Assembly (NCBI RefSeq): GCF_028745515.1
Contig: NZ_JAQZSG010000027.1
Location: 1-64,000 of the forward strand
DNA: 64,000 nucleotides
Direction of reading: 5' to 3'
From: Paenibacillus thermotolerans
GTDB taxonomy: Bacteria > Bacillota > Bacilli > Paenibacillales > YIM-B00363
Position numbers and translations under genes: made by a program. The notes beneath the pieces are model-generated. The model saw nothing but the letters and a program-made list of their open reading frames with translations. It was not told the DNA's origin and did no database searches. Numbering within the stretch: the stretch's first letter is position 1; each line of letters starts with the position of its first letter. Positions 35,357-44,238 of the stretch are shown here, piece after piece.

Positions 35357-37163
35357 CCGCATCCCCCTCCTGATTGTGGAATTTCGGGTACAGGACGATC
35401 GTCGCAACCGTACCCTCTTGCTCGCCGGGGCGTAACGTTACATAAGAGTCTCGCCCGAAATACAGCGTCACGCTTTCATATACATGCTGCAGCCCGATGC
35501 CGGATTGCCCCGAAGCTACCGCCTCTTCAATCGAGCGCTCCACTACCTTCCGCTCCGGCAAAATGCCGATCCCGTTATCCCGCACGCGGATGACGGCTGC
35601 CTCACCGTCCATGAGCGCCTCGATATGAAGCTCCCCGTCCGTTCCTTTCGGTACGATTCCGTGAAAAATCGCATTCTCCACTAGCGGCTGGATCAGCATG
35701 CGCGGAATGACAAACTCGGCGGCTTGCGGATCCACCGTGGTATCCAGCACAAATCTTCGGCTGTACCGAAGCTCGAGAATCGCCAAATATTTCTCGATGA
35801 TGTCCAGCTCTTCCCCGATCGTGACGAAATTGCCCTTCTTGCCCATATTCGCCTCCAGGAGGCGGATCAACGCGGACATTCCCTTGTCCGCCTTCTCCTT
35901 CTGGTCGTACTTGATGAGCCAGCGAAGGGTGCTCAGCGTATTGAACAAAAAATGCGGGTTGATGCGGTGCATAACGGCCCGCAGCTCGGCATCCTGCTTC
36001 TGCTTTTGCTCCTGCTTCACTTGCTCCATCAGCTGATCGATATCCGCCATCATCCGGTTGAATTGCTTGCTCATCAGCCCGAGCTCGTCGTTGGAATGAA
36101 TGTGGGTCCGCACCGACAAGTCTCCCTGCTGCGCCAGCTTCATTTGCCGCGTCAGCTGTTTGATCGGGCGGGTTACCCTTCCTGCGATGACGAGACCGAC
36201 CAATATGCCCGCTAGCGTAAACCCGACGAACGACAGCATAATATTGTAGTTTAAAGCGTCCAGCTTTTGGGTGATCTCCCGGACGGGAACCGTCCCTACA
36301 ATGTACCAGCCGTTGCTCAGCCGCTGCTTGACGCCGTAATACGGCACGCCTCCGTTCGAAAATTCAAATTCGATAAAGTCGTTCCCGACGATGGATCGGA
36401 GCAGCTGTTCGTTCTCAACATAACGGTTGATGTTTCCCGTATCGGGGTCGATCATGATGCGGCCTTCCTGGTCCACAACAAAAAATCCGCCCGTATCGCC
36501 CAATTTGATTTGTTCGATTTTCTCGATAATTTTTTGCCCGTTTAAATTAACGAGCACGTAGCCGATATTGTCCATCGTGTCGAAATCCTTCAGCACGCGC
36601 GCGATCGGCAGCACAAGCTTCGTGTTGTCTCCCGCGCCGCTGAATCGGTCGGCCTGAAGCCCTTGCCAGACGAGACCTCCGTCCCGCTTCCTCGCTTCGA
36701 CGGCCCAGTCCAACTCGTCCAGGTCGTAACGGGCGAGCTTCGCCTTGGAGAAGGTGCCGCTTCCCCAGCTTTGCTCGACATTTTTGAGCACGTAAGCGAT
36801 ATTTACGAACGAGCTGGAGTACACGATGTTATTGAGTATGCCTTTAAAATACTCCTCGTTCTCCCGCCATTCTTGCAGGTTCGTCGTTGTTTCGCCGGCG
36901 TCCTTCTTCACGACCTTCTGGATCCGCAAATCCGTATACAGCAAATCCGACACGTCGCTGCCGGCATTCAGAATGAACGACAACGAATCCGCGGCTTGCT
37001 TAGCGATCTGCACGGACGATTCTCTTGCACTGTTTTTCACCGTGGAATTCGAAACGAAATAAAACGAAGCGCTGGTAAACAAAGTGGAGATCAGAATGAC
37101 GATGACGAATGCGGCGATCATTTTGACGGCGAACCTGTTTTTCACTTGAATCTGATGCGGCAT
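35331..37163 (-). CDS. YesM-type sensor histidine kinase
   Basis: 610 residues. TM1 (about 12-34), a large extracytoplasmic dCache-type sensor (GGLVWQGLQADRFSGAG, GGFFVVDQEGRIMIDPDTG), TM2 (about 305-325), HAMP, then His_kinase domain with RINPHFLFNTLSTLRWL (phospho-acceptor His) and an HATPase with ENAIFHGIVPKG and DNGIGI. Partner of the AraC-type regulator that overlaps its 3' end. Likely detects an oligosaccharide outside the cell, perhaps through a binding protein. Confidence 0.94.
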   Translation of the reverse strand: MPHQIQVKNRFAVKMIAAFVIVILISTLFTSASFYFVSNSTVKNSARESSVQIAKQAADSLSFILNAGSDVSDLLYTDLRIQKVVKKDAGETTTNLQEWRENEEYFKGILNNIVYSSSFVNIAYVLKNVEQSWGSGTFSKAKLARYDLDELDWAVEARKRDGGLVWQGLQADRFSGAGDNTKLVLPIARVLKDFDTMDNIGYVLVNLNGQKIIEKIEQIKLGDTGGFFVVDQEGRIMIDPDTGNINRYVENEQLLRSIVGNDFIEFEFSNGGVPYYGVKQRLSNGWYIVGTVPVREITQKLDALNYNIMLSFVGFTLAGILVGLVIAGRVTRPIKQLTRQMKLAQQGDLSVRTHIHSNDELGLMSKQFNRMMADIDQLMEQVKQEQKQKQDAELRAVMHRINPHFLFNTLSTLRWLIKYDQKEKADKGMSALIRLLEANMGKKGNFVTIGEELDIIEKYLAILELRYSRRFVLDTTVDPQAAEFVIPRMLIQPLVENAIFHGIVPKGTDGELHIEALMDGEAAVIRVRDNGIGILPERKVVERSIEEAVASGQSGIGLQHVYESVTLYFGRDSYVTLRPGEQEGTVATIVLYPKFHNQEGDADASGHDRR

Positions 37164-37342
37164 TCTCTGACCCCCTTTTTCCGTATCTACCGATTTTGCA
37201 ACAAACTTGTTGCTATCCCTGCCCCTTTTCCGCCTCGCGACTGATTTAGCACCAATTGTTGCTACTCACTCCGTAGCATTGCCGCTTACCTAGACCCTAT
37301 CAGACGGAAAGACGCCTCTCAGAGACGTCTATGTTCCGTGTA
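37164..37342. promoter_or_regulatory. Gap between the GH66 gene and the kinase gene
   Basis: Contains short palindromes (AGCACCAATTGTTGCT near 37251) and, nearest the GH66 stop, a weak hairpin AGACG/CGTCT (about 37307-37332) followed by TTTCC on the minus strand. A separate promoter for the kinase would have to lie here; I see no convincing one. Confidence 0.4.
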
Positions 37343-39145
37343 TTATTTATGATCCTCGTACTCCATGACAACCATGTCCCAATATTTCAAAGTCGGCAGC
37401 GTAACTTCCACTTTATCGCCTTGCTGTTTGAACGCAAGATCGATTGGCGATCCGTTGTAAGCGTCTGGCGATGCGAACCATACACGCTTCACCTTGCCGC
37501 TCGCTTGAACGGAAACCTTCACATTGTTTTTTACCGCCGGCTCCTTCTGTGTCGCCTGCGAATCGTTCCACTGCATATGAATGGCGTCCGTGAAGTTGAT
37601 GAAGTGCGCAATCTCGTATCCCGGCTTCCGTTTCGCATACGCCCATACTTTGCCCTGCTCGGCCCCGGCGGACAGCTCCGCGCCTTCGATTCCCGTAATA
37701 TCCGCCTGCGAATCCTCCACTCCGTCGCGAAGCACGTTCTGATACGCTACGAGGAAATCGTAATAGGCTACAAGCTGTGCTTCAAGCTCCTCCGGAATCG
37801 TCAAATTGCGGTTCGGGAAATATTCCTTCGCCAGCATGTTCTCGCCGAGCTCGAGGTGCGAGCCCCCGGCTGCGAAAATGACCGCGTCCGTCAACAGAAC
37901 GCCCGGCGCATTGAACTCGTTGCCGGAAGAATCGGCATGATCGTAGTTCATATATGCCGCAAATACCGTATTCAATCGGCCCTTGCCGAATTTGTAGTTT
38001 TGATCCGCGATGTCCTTCAAATGCTTATATTGCGGATGCCCGCTCCAAACCTCGGTATACAGAAACTTCACAGGGGCTTGTGAAGCGATATACGCTTGAC
38101 CGTATTGTCCCACCGCGTTCATAACATAATCTACATCGATCGCTTTCTTCGCCGCCTGCAGGAACGGAGCGTACGTTGCGGCGAGGTCGACCTTCTTCGA
38201 ATCGGCGTTGTACAGATTGCCCCGGTCTCCGAGCTGGTCGACGTGCCAGCCGTCAAACGGCAGAAGCTCGAACGTCTTCTTCTCCTGCTCGAACAAATAC
38301 TGCCGCCATTGCGGATTCGACGGGTCGTACAAATTTATGTTGCTGGCCCACGATGCCGGAAGCGGATGGAAGTCCGGCGTCGTGCCGAGGGGATCCTTGT
38401 ACAGCCCCCACTCCTTCTTCACTCCGTCCGCTTCCGCATCGTCGTAAGCGCCGAACAGCAAATTGTAGTTCATCGCTTTCATATTTTTATCGTGCGCCAA
38501 ATCGATATAATCCGCAACCGTCTCGCGCGACACTTTCCGGTTGGCGATATCGGGCCAGCTTTCCGCAAGCTGACCGTTCTCCAGCTTCAGCGGCATATGA
38601 TGCTTCCACTGCCAGTCGTAGAACTGAATGCCGTTAATATGGAACCGGTTCAGCCGCTCGATGACCGCCTCCCGCTGCCCCGCTTCCATCGGGAGAAAAT
38701 CGGCTAAATACCCGTAACGAGGAAACTTCCCCCAGTCGGAAGATACGTCCACGGCAATGTTGGCATGATCGGAAATTTCCGAGCCTTGCTTCAAGTATAC
38801 TTCGGCCATGTAGCCTTTGTAATCATCTTCCGGAGCTTTCCATTCCCACGACAGCTCGTTCCCGCCGTTCAGCTTAATTTCGGTTTCCTCCACGACGTCG
38901 CTCAGCTGCTTATAACGCACAACCAGCGTCCCGTCCGTCACGGCCTCCTCGAGCGGCAGCTTGAACCGAACCGTATCTCCTGGGTTATAACGAGCTTTGT
39001 CCGTCGTTACGACGCCAAGAATGTCGCCATTCTTCGCGTCCTGCGGCTGAATCGCCTTCTGTCCGCCGAAGCATCCCGTCAAAGCCGACGCCGCCAGCAG
39101 CACAGCCAGACCGATTACAGCAGCCTTTTTGTAAGACCTGATCAT
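37343..39145 (-). CDS. Glycoside hydrolase family 66 lipoprotein (dextranase or cycloisomaltooligosaccharide glucanotransferase type)
   Basis: 600 residues from the ATG at 39145 (GGGAGAGAACAACG upstream). Signal peptide with lipobox LTGC. A beta-sandwich N-domain (about 40-130) precedes the barrel starting at GQREAVIERLNRFHINGIQFYDWQWKHH. The putative nucleophile is the Asp of GWHVDQLGDRG (about residue 300) and the acid/base the Glu of YTEVWSG (about 362). GH66 enzymes cut or transglycosylate alpha-1,6-glucan. Membrane-anchored outside the cell, and encoded with a sugar importer, it would supply isomalto-oligosaccharides. Substrate is inferred. Confidence 0.88.
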   Translation of the reverse strand: MIRSYKKAAVIGLAVLLAASALTGCFGGQKAIQPQDAKNGDILGVVTTDKARYNPGDTVRFKLPLEEAVTDGTLVVRYKQLSDVVEETEIKLNGGNELSWEWKAPEDDYKGYMAEVYLKQGSEISDHANIAVDVSSDWGKFPRYGYLADFLPMEAGQREAVIERLNRFHINGIQFYDWQWKHHMPLKLENGQLAESWPDIANRKVSRETVADYIDLAHDKNMKAMNYNLLFGAYDDAEADGVKKEWGLYKDPLGTTPDFHPLPASWASNINLYDPSNPQWRQYLFEQEKKTFELLPFDGWHVDQLGDRGNLYNADSKKVDLAATYAPFLQAAKKAIDVDYVMNAVGQYGQAYIASQAPVKFLYTEVWSGHPQYKHLKDIADQNYKFGKGRLNTVFAAYMNYDHADSSGNEFNAPGVLLTDAVIFAAGGSHLELGENMLAKEYFPNRNLTIPEELEAQLVAYYDFLVAYQNVLRDGVEDSQADITGIEGAELSAGAEQGKVWAYAKRKPGYEIAHFINFTDAIHMQWNDSQATQKEPAVKNNVKVSVQASGKVKRVWFASPDAYNGSPIDLAFKQQGDKVEVTLPTLKYWDMVVMEYEDHK

Positions 39146-39167
39146 CGTTGTTCTCTCCCCTATTGCG

Positions 39168-40001
39168 TTACCCTTTAATACCGCCTTCATTGAAGCCGGA
39201 CTGAACGAACCGCTTCTGGAATATGATGTAGATCAGCATGACAGGCACCAGAGCGATCATGGATGCGGCGAAAATTTGGCCGTAGTTCGTGGCGTATTTG
39301 TCGTTGAACATCATGATCGCGATCGGCAGCGTACGCATCGCTTCGTCCTTGATCAAGGTAAGCGCAAGGAAGTATTCCTCCCACGTGCCTTGGAAAATAA
39401 AGATGGCGAGCGTCCCCATCGCCGGCAGCGACTGCGGCAAATAAATGTTCCAAAATATGCGCCAGTTCCCTCCGCCGTCGATCAGCACCGATTCCTCCAG
39501 CTCCTTCGGGATGCTTTCGAAGAAGCCTCTTAGAAAGAACATGTTTCCTACGACACCCGTAGCGATATATACGAGCCATAGTCCCGTATACGTGTTTACC
39601 AGCCCAAGGCTTTTAATGACGACGAACTGCGGAATGATGTTGACGACCGCCGGAATCATCATAGTGAGCAGGAAAACTTTGAAGATCGCCTCTTTGCCCG
39701 GGAAGGTAAATCTAGCAAAGCCGTATGCGGTTAACGCCGATATAAACAAAGAGCCGACCATCGCCACGGAAGTGACGATTACGCTGTTCATAAAGTAGTT
39801 CACGAAATGGTTTTTGTTCCAAACCGTGATATAGTTCGTAATGTTGGGCGTTACCGAGAACACCTGATGCGGCTTCGGCAGCGTGTTCGTGCCGAGGAAG
39901 AACGTCGTCAAAATCATATAAATGAAGGGAAACACAAACAGAAGCGCCCCGAGTATGATGATCGCATATACTGCGAATTTTGCTATGAAAGGTGTTTTCA
40001 T
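39168..40001 (-). CDS. Carbohydrate ABC transporter permease (CUT1, MalG type)
   Basis: 277 residues and six TM helices. The cytoplasmic EAA loop is present as ELEESVLIDGGGNWRIFWNIYLPQ. Pairs with the next permease; the C-terminal FVQSGFNEGGIKG is typical of MalG-type partners. It lies 15 bases after the MalF-type permease and 22 bases before the GH66 start. Confidence 0.94.
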   Translation of the reverse strand: MKTPFIAKFAVYAIIILGALLFVFPFIYMILTTFFLGTNTLPKPHQVFSVTPNITNYITVWNKNHFVNYFMNSVIVTSVAMVGSLFISALTAYGFARFTFPGKEAIFKVFLLTMMIPAVVNIIPQFVVIKSLGLVNTYTGLWLVYIATGVVGNMFFLRGFFESIPKELEESVLIDGGGNWRIFWNIYLPQSLPAMGTLAIFIFQGTWEEYFLALTLIKDEAMRTLPIAIMMFNDKYATNYGQIFAASMIALVPVMLIYIIFQKRFVQSGFNEGGIKG

Positions 40002-40016
40002 GCTTGGCTTCCCCCC

Positions 40017-40976
40017 TTAGAACAATCTCTGCTTGCCGAATTTGGTCATTTGGGAGTAGGTGAGCAGGAACACCAATATTCCCATCATGAAGCCCATGGC
40101 GGATGCGGGCCCGAATTTGAGCTGCTCGAACGCCTGGGTAAAGATTAAGCTCGGGATAACTTGAGTTTGATCCATCGGGCCGCCCTTGGTAATAAAGTAC
40201 ACCTGCGGGAAAAATCCGAAGGCGCCGTTGATCAGGTTAATGATAACGTACAGCGTGATCGGCTTTAAGAGCGGGATCGTAATTTTGAAAAACTTATCCG
40301 TCGCCGTCGCCCCGTCCATATCCGCCGCTTCATACAAATCTTTCGGCACGCCCTGCAGAGCCGCCAAATAAATGACGACGCCCCAGCCGACCGTCTTCCA
40401 TATATGAAACAGCCAAATCATGATCATCGCCGACCAATAATTGTTTCTCCAAGAGATCGCCTCGGGCAATATCCCCAGCTGCTTGTGCAAAATAAAGTTC
40501 ACGAAGCCGCCGTCGCCGTCGGCAAACAAATATTTGAACAAAAGCGCGACAATAATCCAGGACGTAACGATCGGCAAATAATAGACCGTCCGGAACGCGA
40601 TTTTGAATTTGACGAATTTAGCGTTGATCAGCACGGCAAAAAATACCGCGAGAAACCAGTTGATCGGCACGGTGGCCGCGACGTTGAGGAGTGTATTGCG
40701 CAGTGCTATCAAAAATTTGTGGTTCGGATCTTGAAACACTTTGATATAGTTTGCTAAACCGACCCATTCGTTCTTGGCATTCGGCATAATGCTGAAATCT
40801 TGGAAACTGATCGTAATGTTTTTAATCATCGGATAGATGATAAACACGGCCGTACCCGCAAAACCTAGTATTACGAACGGGAGTACCGCCCACCATTGCT
40901 TTAATCCCTTAATGAACGGACTTTGTTTATTCTGCTGCCCGGCTTCGCCGCCCGGCAGACTGACGGAATTGGTCAC
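40017..40976 (-). CDS. Carbohydrate ABC transporter permease (CUT1, MalF type)
   Basis: 319 residues, six TM helices, EAA loop DLYEAADMDGATATDKFFKITIPL. Forms the membrane channel with the MalG-type permease. No ATP-binding subunit gene lies in the locus, as is usual for Bacillales CUT1 importers that share a MsmX-type ATPase encoded elsewhere. Confidence 0.94.
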   Translation of the reverse strand: MTNSVSLPGGEAGQQNKQSPFIKGLKQWWAVLPFVILGFAGTAVFIIYPMIKNITISFQDFSIMPNAKNEWVGLANYIKVFQDPNHKFLIALRNTLLNVAATVPINWFLAVFFAVLINAKFVKFKIAFRTVYYLPIVTSWIIVALLFKYLFADGDGGFVNFILHKQLGILPEAISWRNNYWSAMIMIWLFHIWKTVGWGVVIYLAALQGVPKDLYEAADMDGATATDKFFKITIPLLKPITLYVIINLINGAFGFFPQVYFITKGGPMDQTQVIPSLIFTQAFEQLKFGPASAMGFMMGILVFLLTYSQMTKFGKQRLF

Positions 40977-41005
40977 GCCCGCAGCCCCCTTTCGTGGAAA
41001 TGAAA

Positions 41006-41051
41006 GCTACTTCACCGGAAGAAGCGGTGGTACATTGCCCGGTGAAGTAGC
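41006..41051 (-). promoter_or_regulatory. Intercistronic stem-loop between binding protein and permease genes
   Basis: GCTACTTCACCGG (41006-41018) and CCGGTGAAGTAGC (41039-41051) are exact inverted copies with a 20-base loop and no long T-run. Such hairpins commonly cause partial termination or protect the upstream mRNA so that binding protein outnumbers permease. Confidence 0.7.
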
Positions 41052-41085
41052 ATCTTGGTCAAGCATTTACATCATACATAAGCTA

Positions 41086-42408
41086 TTACTTAAGAATCGC
41101 TTGGATTTGCTTCGCCGCTTCGTCAAGCGCAGCCTTCGGCTCCATCTCGCCGCGAATCGCCTTTTCGAACGCCAGGTTGAAGATGCCTTCCATTTCGCTC
41201 CATTGCGGAATCGGTGTGCGCGGCAATGCCGTTTCAAGCTGCTTCACATATTCCGCGATATAAGGAACGTCCATGCCTGCCATAGCTTCCGCAGCCGTTT
41301 TGTTCGTAGGAATCATACCCGCTTCGATCATGATCTTTTGCGGTTGTTCCGTAAGCATCCACTTCGCGAACGTCCATGCCTCGTTCGGATGCTTCGAGTT
41401 TGCGAAGATGACGAGGTCTTCGCCGCCGATCACCGAACGGCTTCCGCCCGGTCCTTCCGGCATTAAGCCGCGAACGGTTTGCTCCACCGGATCGAAGCCG
41501 GTTTGTTCTTTCTCGCCGATCTTAATGCTGTAGAACCAAGGGCCGTCGTCGGTCATCAAGTAATCGCCGCTGATCAAGCCGTCCCAAGTTCCCGGTTCGC
41601 CGCCGAGAATCGGCGGGATAATCAAGCCGTCCTTCTGCCAGCCGACGATCGTTTCAAGCGCCGCAACGCTCTCGGGGCTGTTCAAATAGCCTTCCACTTG
41701 AGTGTAGTCGTCGTTCGTTATCTTGCCGCCAAGACTCCAGAACCACGGCGTCAAGCCCCAAGCGTGGACTCCGGAAACGCCGAGTCCGTATTTGCCTTTC
41801 GCCTTCAGTGTCTTCGCCGCGGCTACCAGCTCATCCATCGTCTTCGGCGGCTCGCTCAAGCCTGCTTCTTGCAGCGTCGCTTTATTGTAGATTGCGATTT
41901 TCGTGTTTGTGTTCACCGGAACGCCGTAATACCCGTCTTCGAACCGGTTCGTTTCCATCGGGCCTTCAAATACGCTTTCTTTCAATTGATCGAAGCCCTC
42001 AAGCTTGCTGACATCCGTCAATGCGCCTTGGGAAGCAAATTCAGGCACCCAGATGATGTCCATACGCATCAAGTCCGGAGCCGCGTCGCCCGCAACGCCC
42101 GCGATGACTTGCTGCTTCAAGCCTTCGTACGGCATACGGGTCAGTTTCAGCTCGATATTCGGGTAAGCTTCCTCGAAGGCCGGCTTAATTTTTTCCGTCA
42201 ATACTTTCTCTTCCGCATCGCTATATGTGTGCCAGTATTCGATCGTAACCTTCTTCGCCGCTGCTCCTCCGTTATCCGTTCCTTCAGAGCCGCCGTTGCC
42301 TCCGTTATCGGCGCTTCCCCCGTTACCGCCGCCGCCTCCGCAAGCCGCAAGCGATAAAGCAAGCACCAGCGCAAGAACGGCCATCAGCGTCTTTCTCATG
42401 CTCTTCAT
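41086..42408 (-). CDS. Lipoprotein sugar-binding protein of the CUT1 importer
   Basis: 440 residues, ATG after GGGGAAACGAAC. Lipoprotein signal with SLAAC, then a Gly/Asn-rich tether (GGGGGNGGSADNGGNGGSEG). The mature domain matches family 1 solute-binding proteins (KVTIEYWHTYSDAEEKVL, APDLMRMDIIWVPEFASQG). Paralogous to the protein encoded at 32494-33786. First gene of the importer operon, with cre and promoter sequences upstream. Confidence 0.94.
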   Translation of the reverse strand: MKSMRKTLMAVLALVLALSLAACGGGGGNGGSADNGGNGGSEGTDNGGAAAKKVTIEYWHTYSDAEEKVLTEKIKPAFEEAYPNIELKLTRMPYEGLKQQVIAGVAGDAAPDLMRMDIIWVPEFASQGALTDVSKLEGFDQLKESVFEGPMETNRFEDGYYGVPVNTNTKIAIYNKATLQEAGLSEPPKTMDELVAAAKTLKAKGKYGLGVSGVHAWGLTPWFWSLGGKITNDDYTQVEGYLNSPESVAALETIVGWQKDGLIIPPILGGEPGTWDGLISGDYLMTDDGPWFYSIKIGEKEQTGFDPVEQTVRGLMPEGPGGSRSVIGGEDLVIFANSKHPNEAWTFAKWMLTEQPQKIMIEAGMIPTNKTAAEAMAGMDVPYIAEYVKQLETALPRTPIPQWSEMEGIFNLAFEKAIRGEMEPKAALDEAAKQIQAILK

Positions 42409-42435
42409 GTTCGTTTCCCCTTTCTTTTTGCTTAC

Positions 42436-42481
42436 AGTCTTAATTATGCTTTTGACTGCGGCGATGGGTAACCGCTTTCAT
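42436..42481 (-). promoter_or_regulatory. Promoter with overlapping cre (CcpA) site before the importer operon
   Basis: On the minus strand TGAAAGCGGTTACC (42467-42480) matches the cre consensus except for the final base. It overlaps a putative -35 TTACCC, followed after 17 bases by CATAAT. Carbon catabolite repression of the operon is therefore expected. Confidence 0.65.
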
Positions 42482-42594
42482 TCCGCAAAAGGTGTTTTAT
42501 ATTTCGATGAACATGATTACAGGCTGACCTGCGCTTTTGCAGGGTGCATTTTATTACTGACTTTGTTAGAAAATGTACACCACTCAAAGAAAAA

Positions 42595-42628
42595 AAGCCT
42601 TAACCCGGGGTTGTTCGGGCTAAGGCTT
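42595..42628 (-). terminator. Terminator of the small two-gene operon
   Basis: AAGCCTTAGCCCG / CGGGTTAAGGCTT stem (13 bp, one G-U) followed by seven T on the minus strand. Confidence 0.9.
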
Positions 42629-42643
42629 GGGGAATCGCGGCAA

Positions 42644-42736
42644 TTACAGGAACACGATCATGGAGAGCACGAACATAAAGACGACGGCTGTTATTACCGG
42701 CACGGACGTACGTTTGACGATTTCGACCGGGCTCAT
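42644..42736 (-). CDS. 30-residue single-TM miniprotein
   Basis: ATG at 42736, 30 codons. The short polar start MSPVEIVKRTS is followed by a hydrophobic helix (VPVITAVVFMFVLSMIVFL) reaching the C-terminus. It begins 24 bases after the stop of the 53-residue gene, so its poor ribosome site may be compensated by coupling, and is followed at once by a strong terminator. Not recognised. Confidence 0.55.
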   Translation of the reverse strand: MSPVEIVKRTSVPVITAVVFMFVLSMIVFL

Positions 42737-42760
42737 CTTTCGGCGCAGGCGATAAGGAAA

Positions 42761-42922
42761 TTATTCAGGATATATGCTGTTGGCATGTTCGTAACGTAAT
42801 TTTTCAGAAGCAATTTTCATTTGCACGTCTTTCGCCGTTCTTTCCTTCTCTGAAGTGTAAGGGGTGTTTGGTTCAGATGCGGCTATTTCTTTTGTCCGGA
42901 CATCATTATTGGGTTCCTTCAT
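42761..42922 (-). CDS. 53-residue hydrophilic small protein
   Basis: ATG at 42922 with GGGG seven bases upstream. The product is charged and soluble (NDVRTKEIAASEPN, SEKERTAKDVQMKIASEKLRYEH). It is followed by a TM miniprotein gene and a terminator, forming a compact operon between the sugar locus and the ribosomal operon. No family recognised. Confidence 0.6.
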   Translation of the reverse strand: MKEPNNDVRTKEIAASEPNTPYTSEKERTAKDVQMKIASEKLRYEHANSIYPE

Positions 42923-43282
42923 ACAATATCCCCCTTTTTTCGCAATTCAATTAACTGCTATCTCTCTTATGTTTCTCCTAGAGCTATAGGTTGTATCCAT
43001 GGAAAATGAAAGGCAATCGGAAGATAGACATTCGGATTTGTCTAACGGACAGGGATGCAGCTATTCGGCGTTTTGAATGGAGTTTGCTGTTGTAACGGAC
43101 AACATTGCAGTTATTGCCTCAAAAAATCAGGGATCAACGCCAAAAATCGAGATTTAGCGTCTGTCGTGTCCGTTAGCCGTGTGGCGGCGGGCAAAATGGC
43201 GATATAACGTCTGTCGTGTCCATTAGCCCGCAGGTTAACGAGGGAGATAATCGATCGCGATGAAAAGGAAGGTATTTTCATG
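42923..43282. repeat. Intergenic region with four copies of a TAACGGACA repeat
   Basis: Units at about 43042-43066 and 43092-43115 (forward) and 43151-43175 and 43202-43226 (reverse) share CTAACGGACA followed by about five bases and a CAG/TTATT-like end. Two reverse copies share CGTCTGTCGTGTCC exactly. A minus-strand open frame crosses the region but has no gene-like features. Confidence 0.65.
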
Positions 43283-43313
43283 AAAAAAACCGACAGCATC
43301 TTTGCTGTCGGTT
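43283..43313 (-). terminator. Terminator of the rpsF-ssb-rpsR operon
   Basis: AACCGACAGC / GCTGTCGGTT stem with a 6-base loop followed by seven T on the minus strand. Confidence 0.92.
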
Positions 43314-43327
43314 CGTCCATTGTTTGA

Positions 43328-43630
43328 TTACTCCGTAGTGTACGGAAGCAACGCCATTTGACGGGCACGCTTGATTGCAACCGTCAACGCGCGTTGGTAC
43401 TTCGCGGAAGTTCCCGTTACACGGCGCGGAAGAATTTTGCCGCGCTCGCTGATGAACTTCTTCAGCAAATCGATATCCTTATAGTCGATGTGCGTGATTT
43501 TGTTTACCTTGAAGTAGCAAACCTTACGGCGCTTACCGCCGCGCTTGCCGCGGCCGCCGAATTTACGCTCCGGACGGTCGGCGCGCTCCGGGCGATCCGC
43601 ACGTTCTTGACGCTCGTTTTGTTCTGCCAT
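43328..43630 (-). CDS. rpsR: 30S ribosomal protein S18
   Basis: 100 residues from the ATG at 43630 (AAAGGAG upstream). The conserved core [21 protein letters not shown] and [15 protein letters not shown] is intact. The N-terminus is longer than the usual about 80 residues and contains a tandem hexapeptide (RADRPE twice) before a basic Gly-rich stretch. Last gene of rpsF-ssb-rpsR. Confidence 0.97.
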   Translation of the reverse strand: MAEQNERQERADRPERADRPERKFGGRGKRGGKRRKVCYFKVNKITHIDYKDIDLLKKFISERGKILPRRVTGTSAKYQRALTVAIKRARQMALLPYTTE

Positions 43631-43713
43631 TGTGTCCACTCCTTTCGCACTTGTGTACAATTACCGTTATGTTGCAGGCATCAATGCCTGTTCAGATGCA
43701 TCTTCTGATTGAA

Positions 43714-44196
43714 TCAGAACGGCAAATCATCATCCGAAATATCGACCGGCTTGCCATCGTCAGAGAACGGGTCAAAGCTGCTGTTATTGTTGCTGCGCTG
43801 GCCTCCCCCGGTACGACCTCCGCCTTGGAAGCCTCCTCCGGACGGTTCGCGCAACCCGCCTTCTTCGCGGTCACGGTTCGCCGATTCAAGGAATCGCACG
43901 TTATCCGCTACGACCTCCGTAACGTAGACGCGCTTGCCTTCGTTATTATCGTAATTGCGGACTTGAATCCTGCCTTCCACCGCGCACAGGCGACCCTTCC
44001 GCATATAATTCGCCACCGTCTCGGCTAGCTGCCGCCAAGTAACGATCGGAATGAAATCGGCCTCCTTCTCCCCCTGTTGGTTGGAGAATCCGCGATCCAC
44101 CGCCAGCGTAAATTGCGTTACTGCAACTCCGGACGGCGTGTAGCGAAGCTCAGGATCTTTCGTCAGACGACCGATTAGAATGACGCGATTCAGCAA
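43714..44196 (-). CDS. ssb: Single-stranded DNA-binding protein
   Basis: 160 residues from a TTG at 44196, preceded by GCAGGGGGGAAATACG; the product then begins [18 protein letters not shown] as in other Bacillales. OB fold in the first about 105 residues, Gly/Asn-rich linker, and the acidic C-terminal tip DISDDDLPF that recruits replication and repair proteins. Second gene of the S6-SSB-S18 operon. Confidence 0.97.
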   Translation of the reverse strand: MLNRVILIGRLTKDPELRYTPSGVAVTQFTLAVDRGFSNQQGEKEADFIPIVTWRQLAETVANYMRKGRLCAVEGRIQVRNYDNNEGKRVYVTEVVADNVRFLESANRDREEGGLREPSGGGFQGGGRTGGGQRSNNNSSFDPFSDDGKPVDISDDDLPF

Positions 44197-44238
44197 CGTA
44201 TTTCCCCCCTGCTCAAGCAAAAATTCGCCGGTTCGGCG

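Noticed and set aside
43111-43380. 89-codon minus-strand open frame between the small operon and rpsR
   Set aside because: It runs through the repeat cluster, the rpsR terminator and into rpsR; no protein-like pattern.
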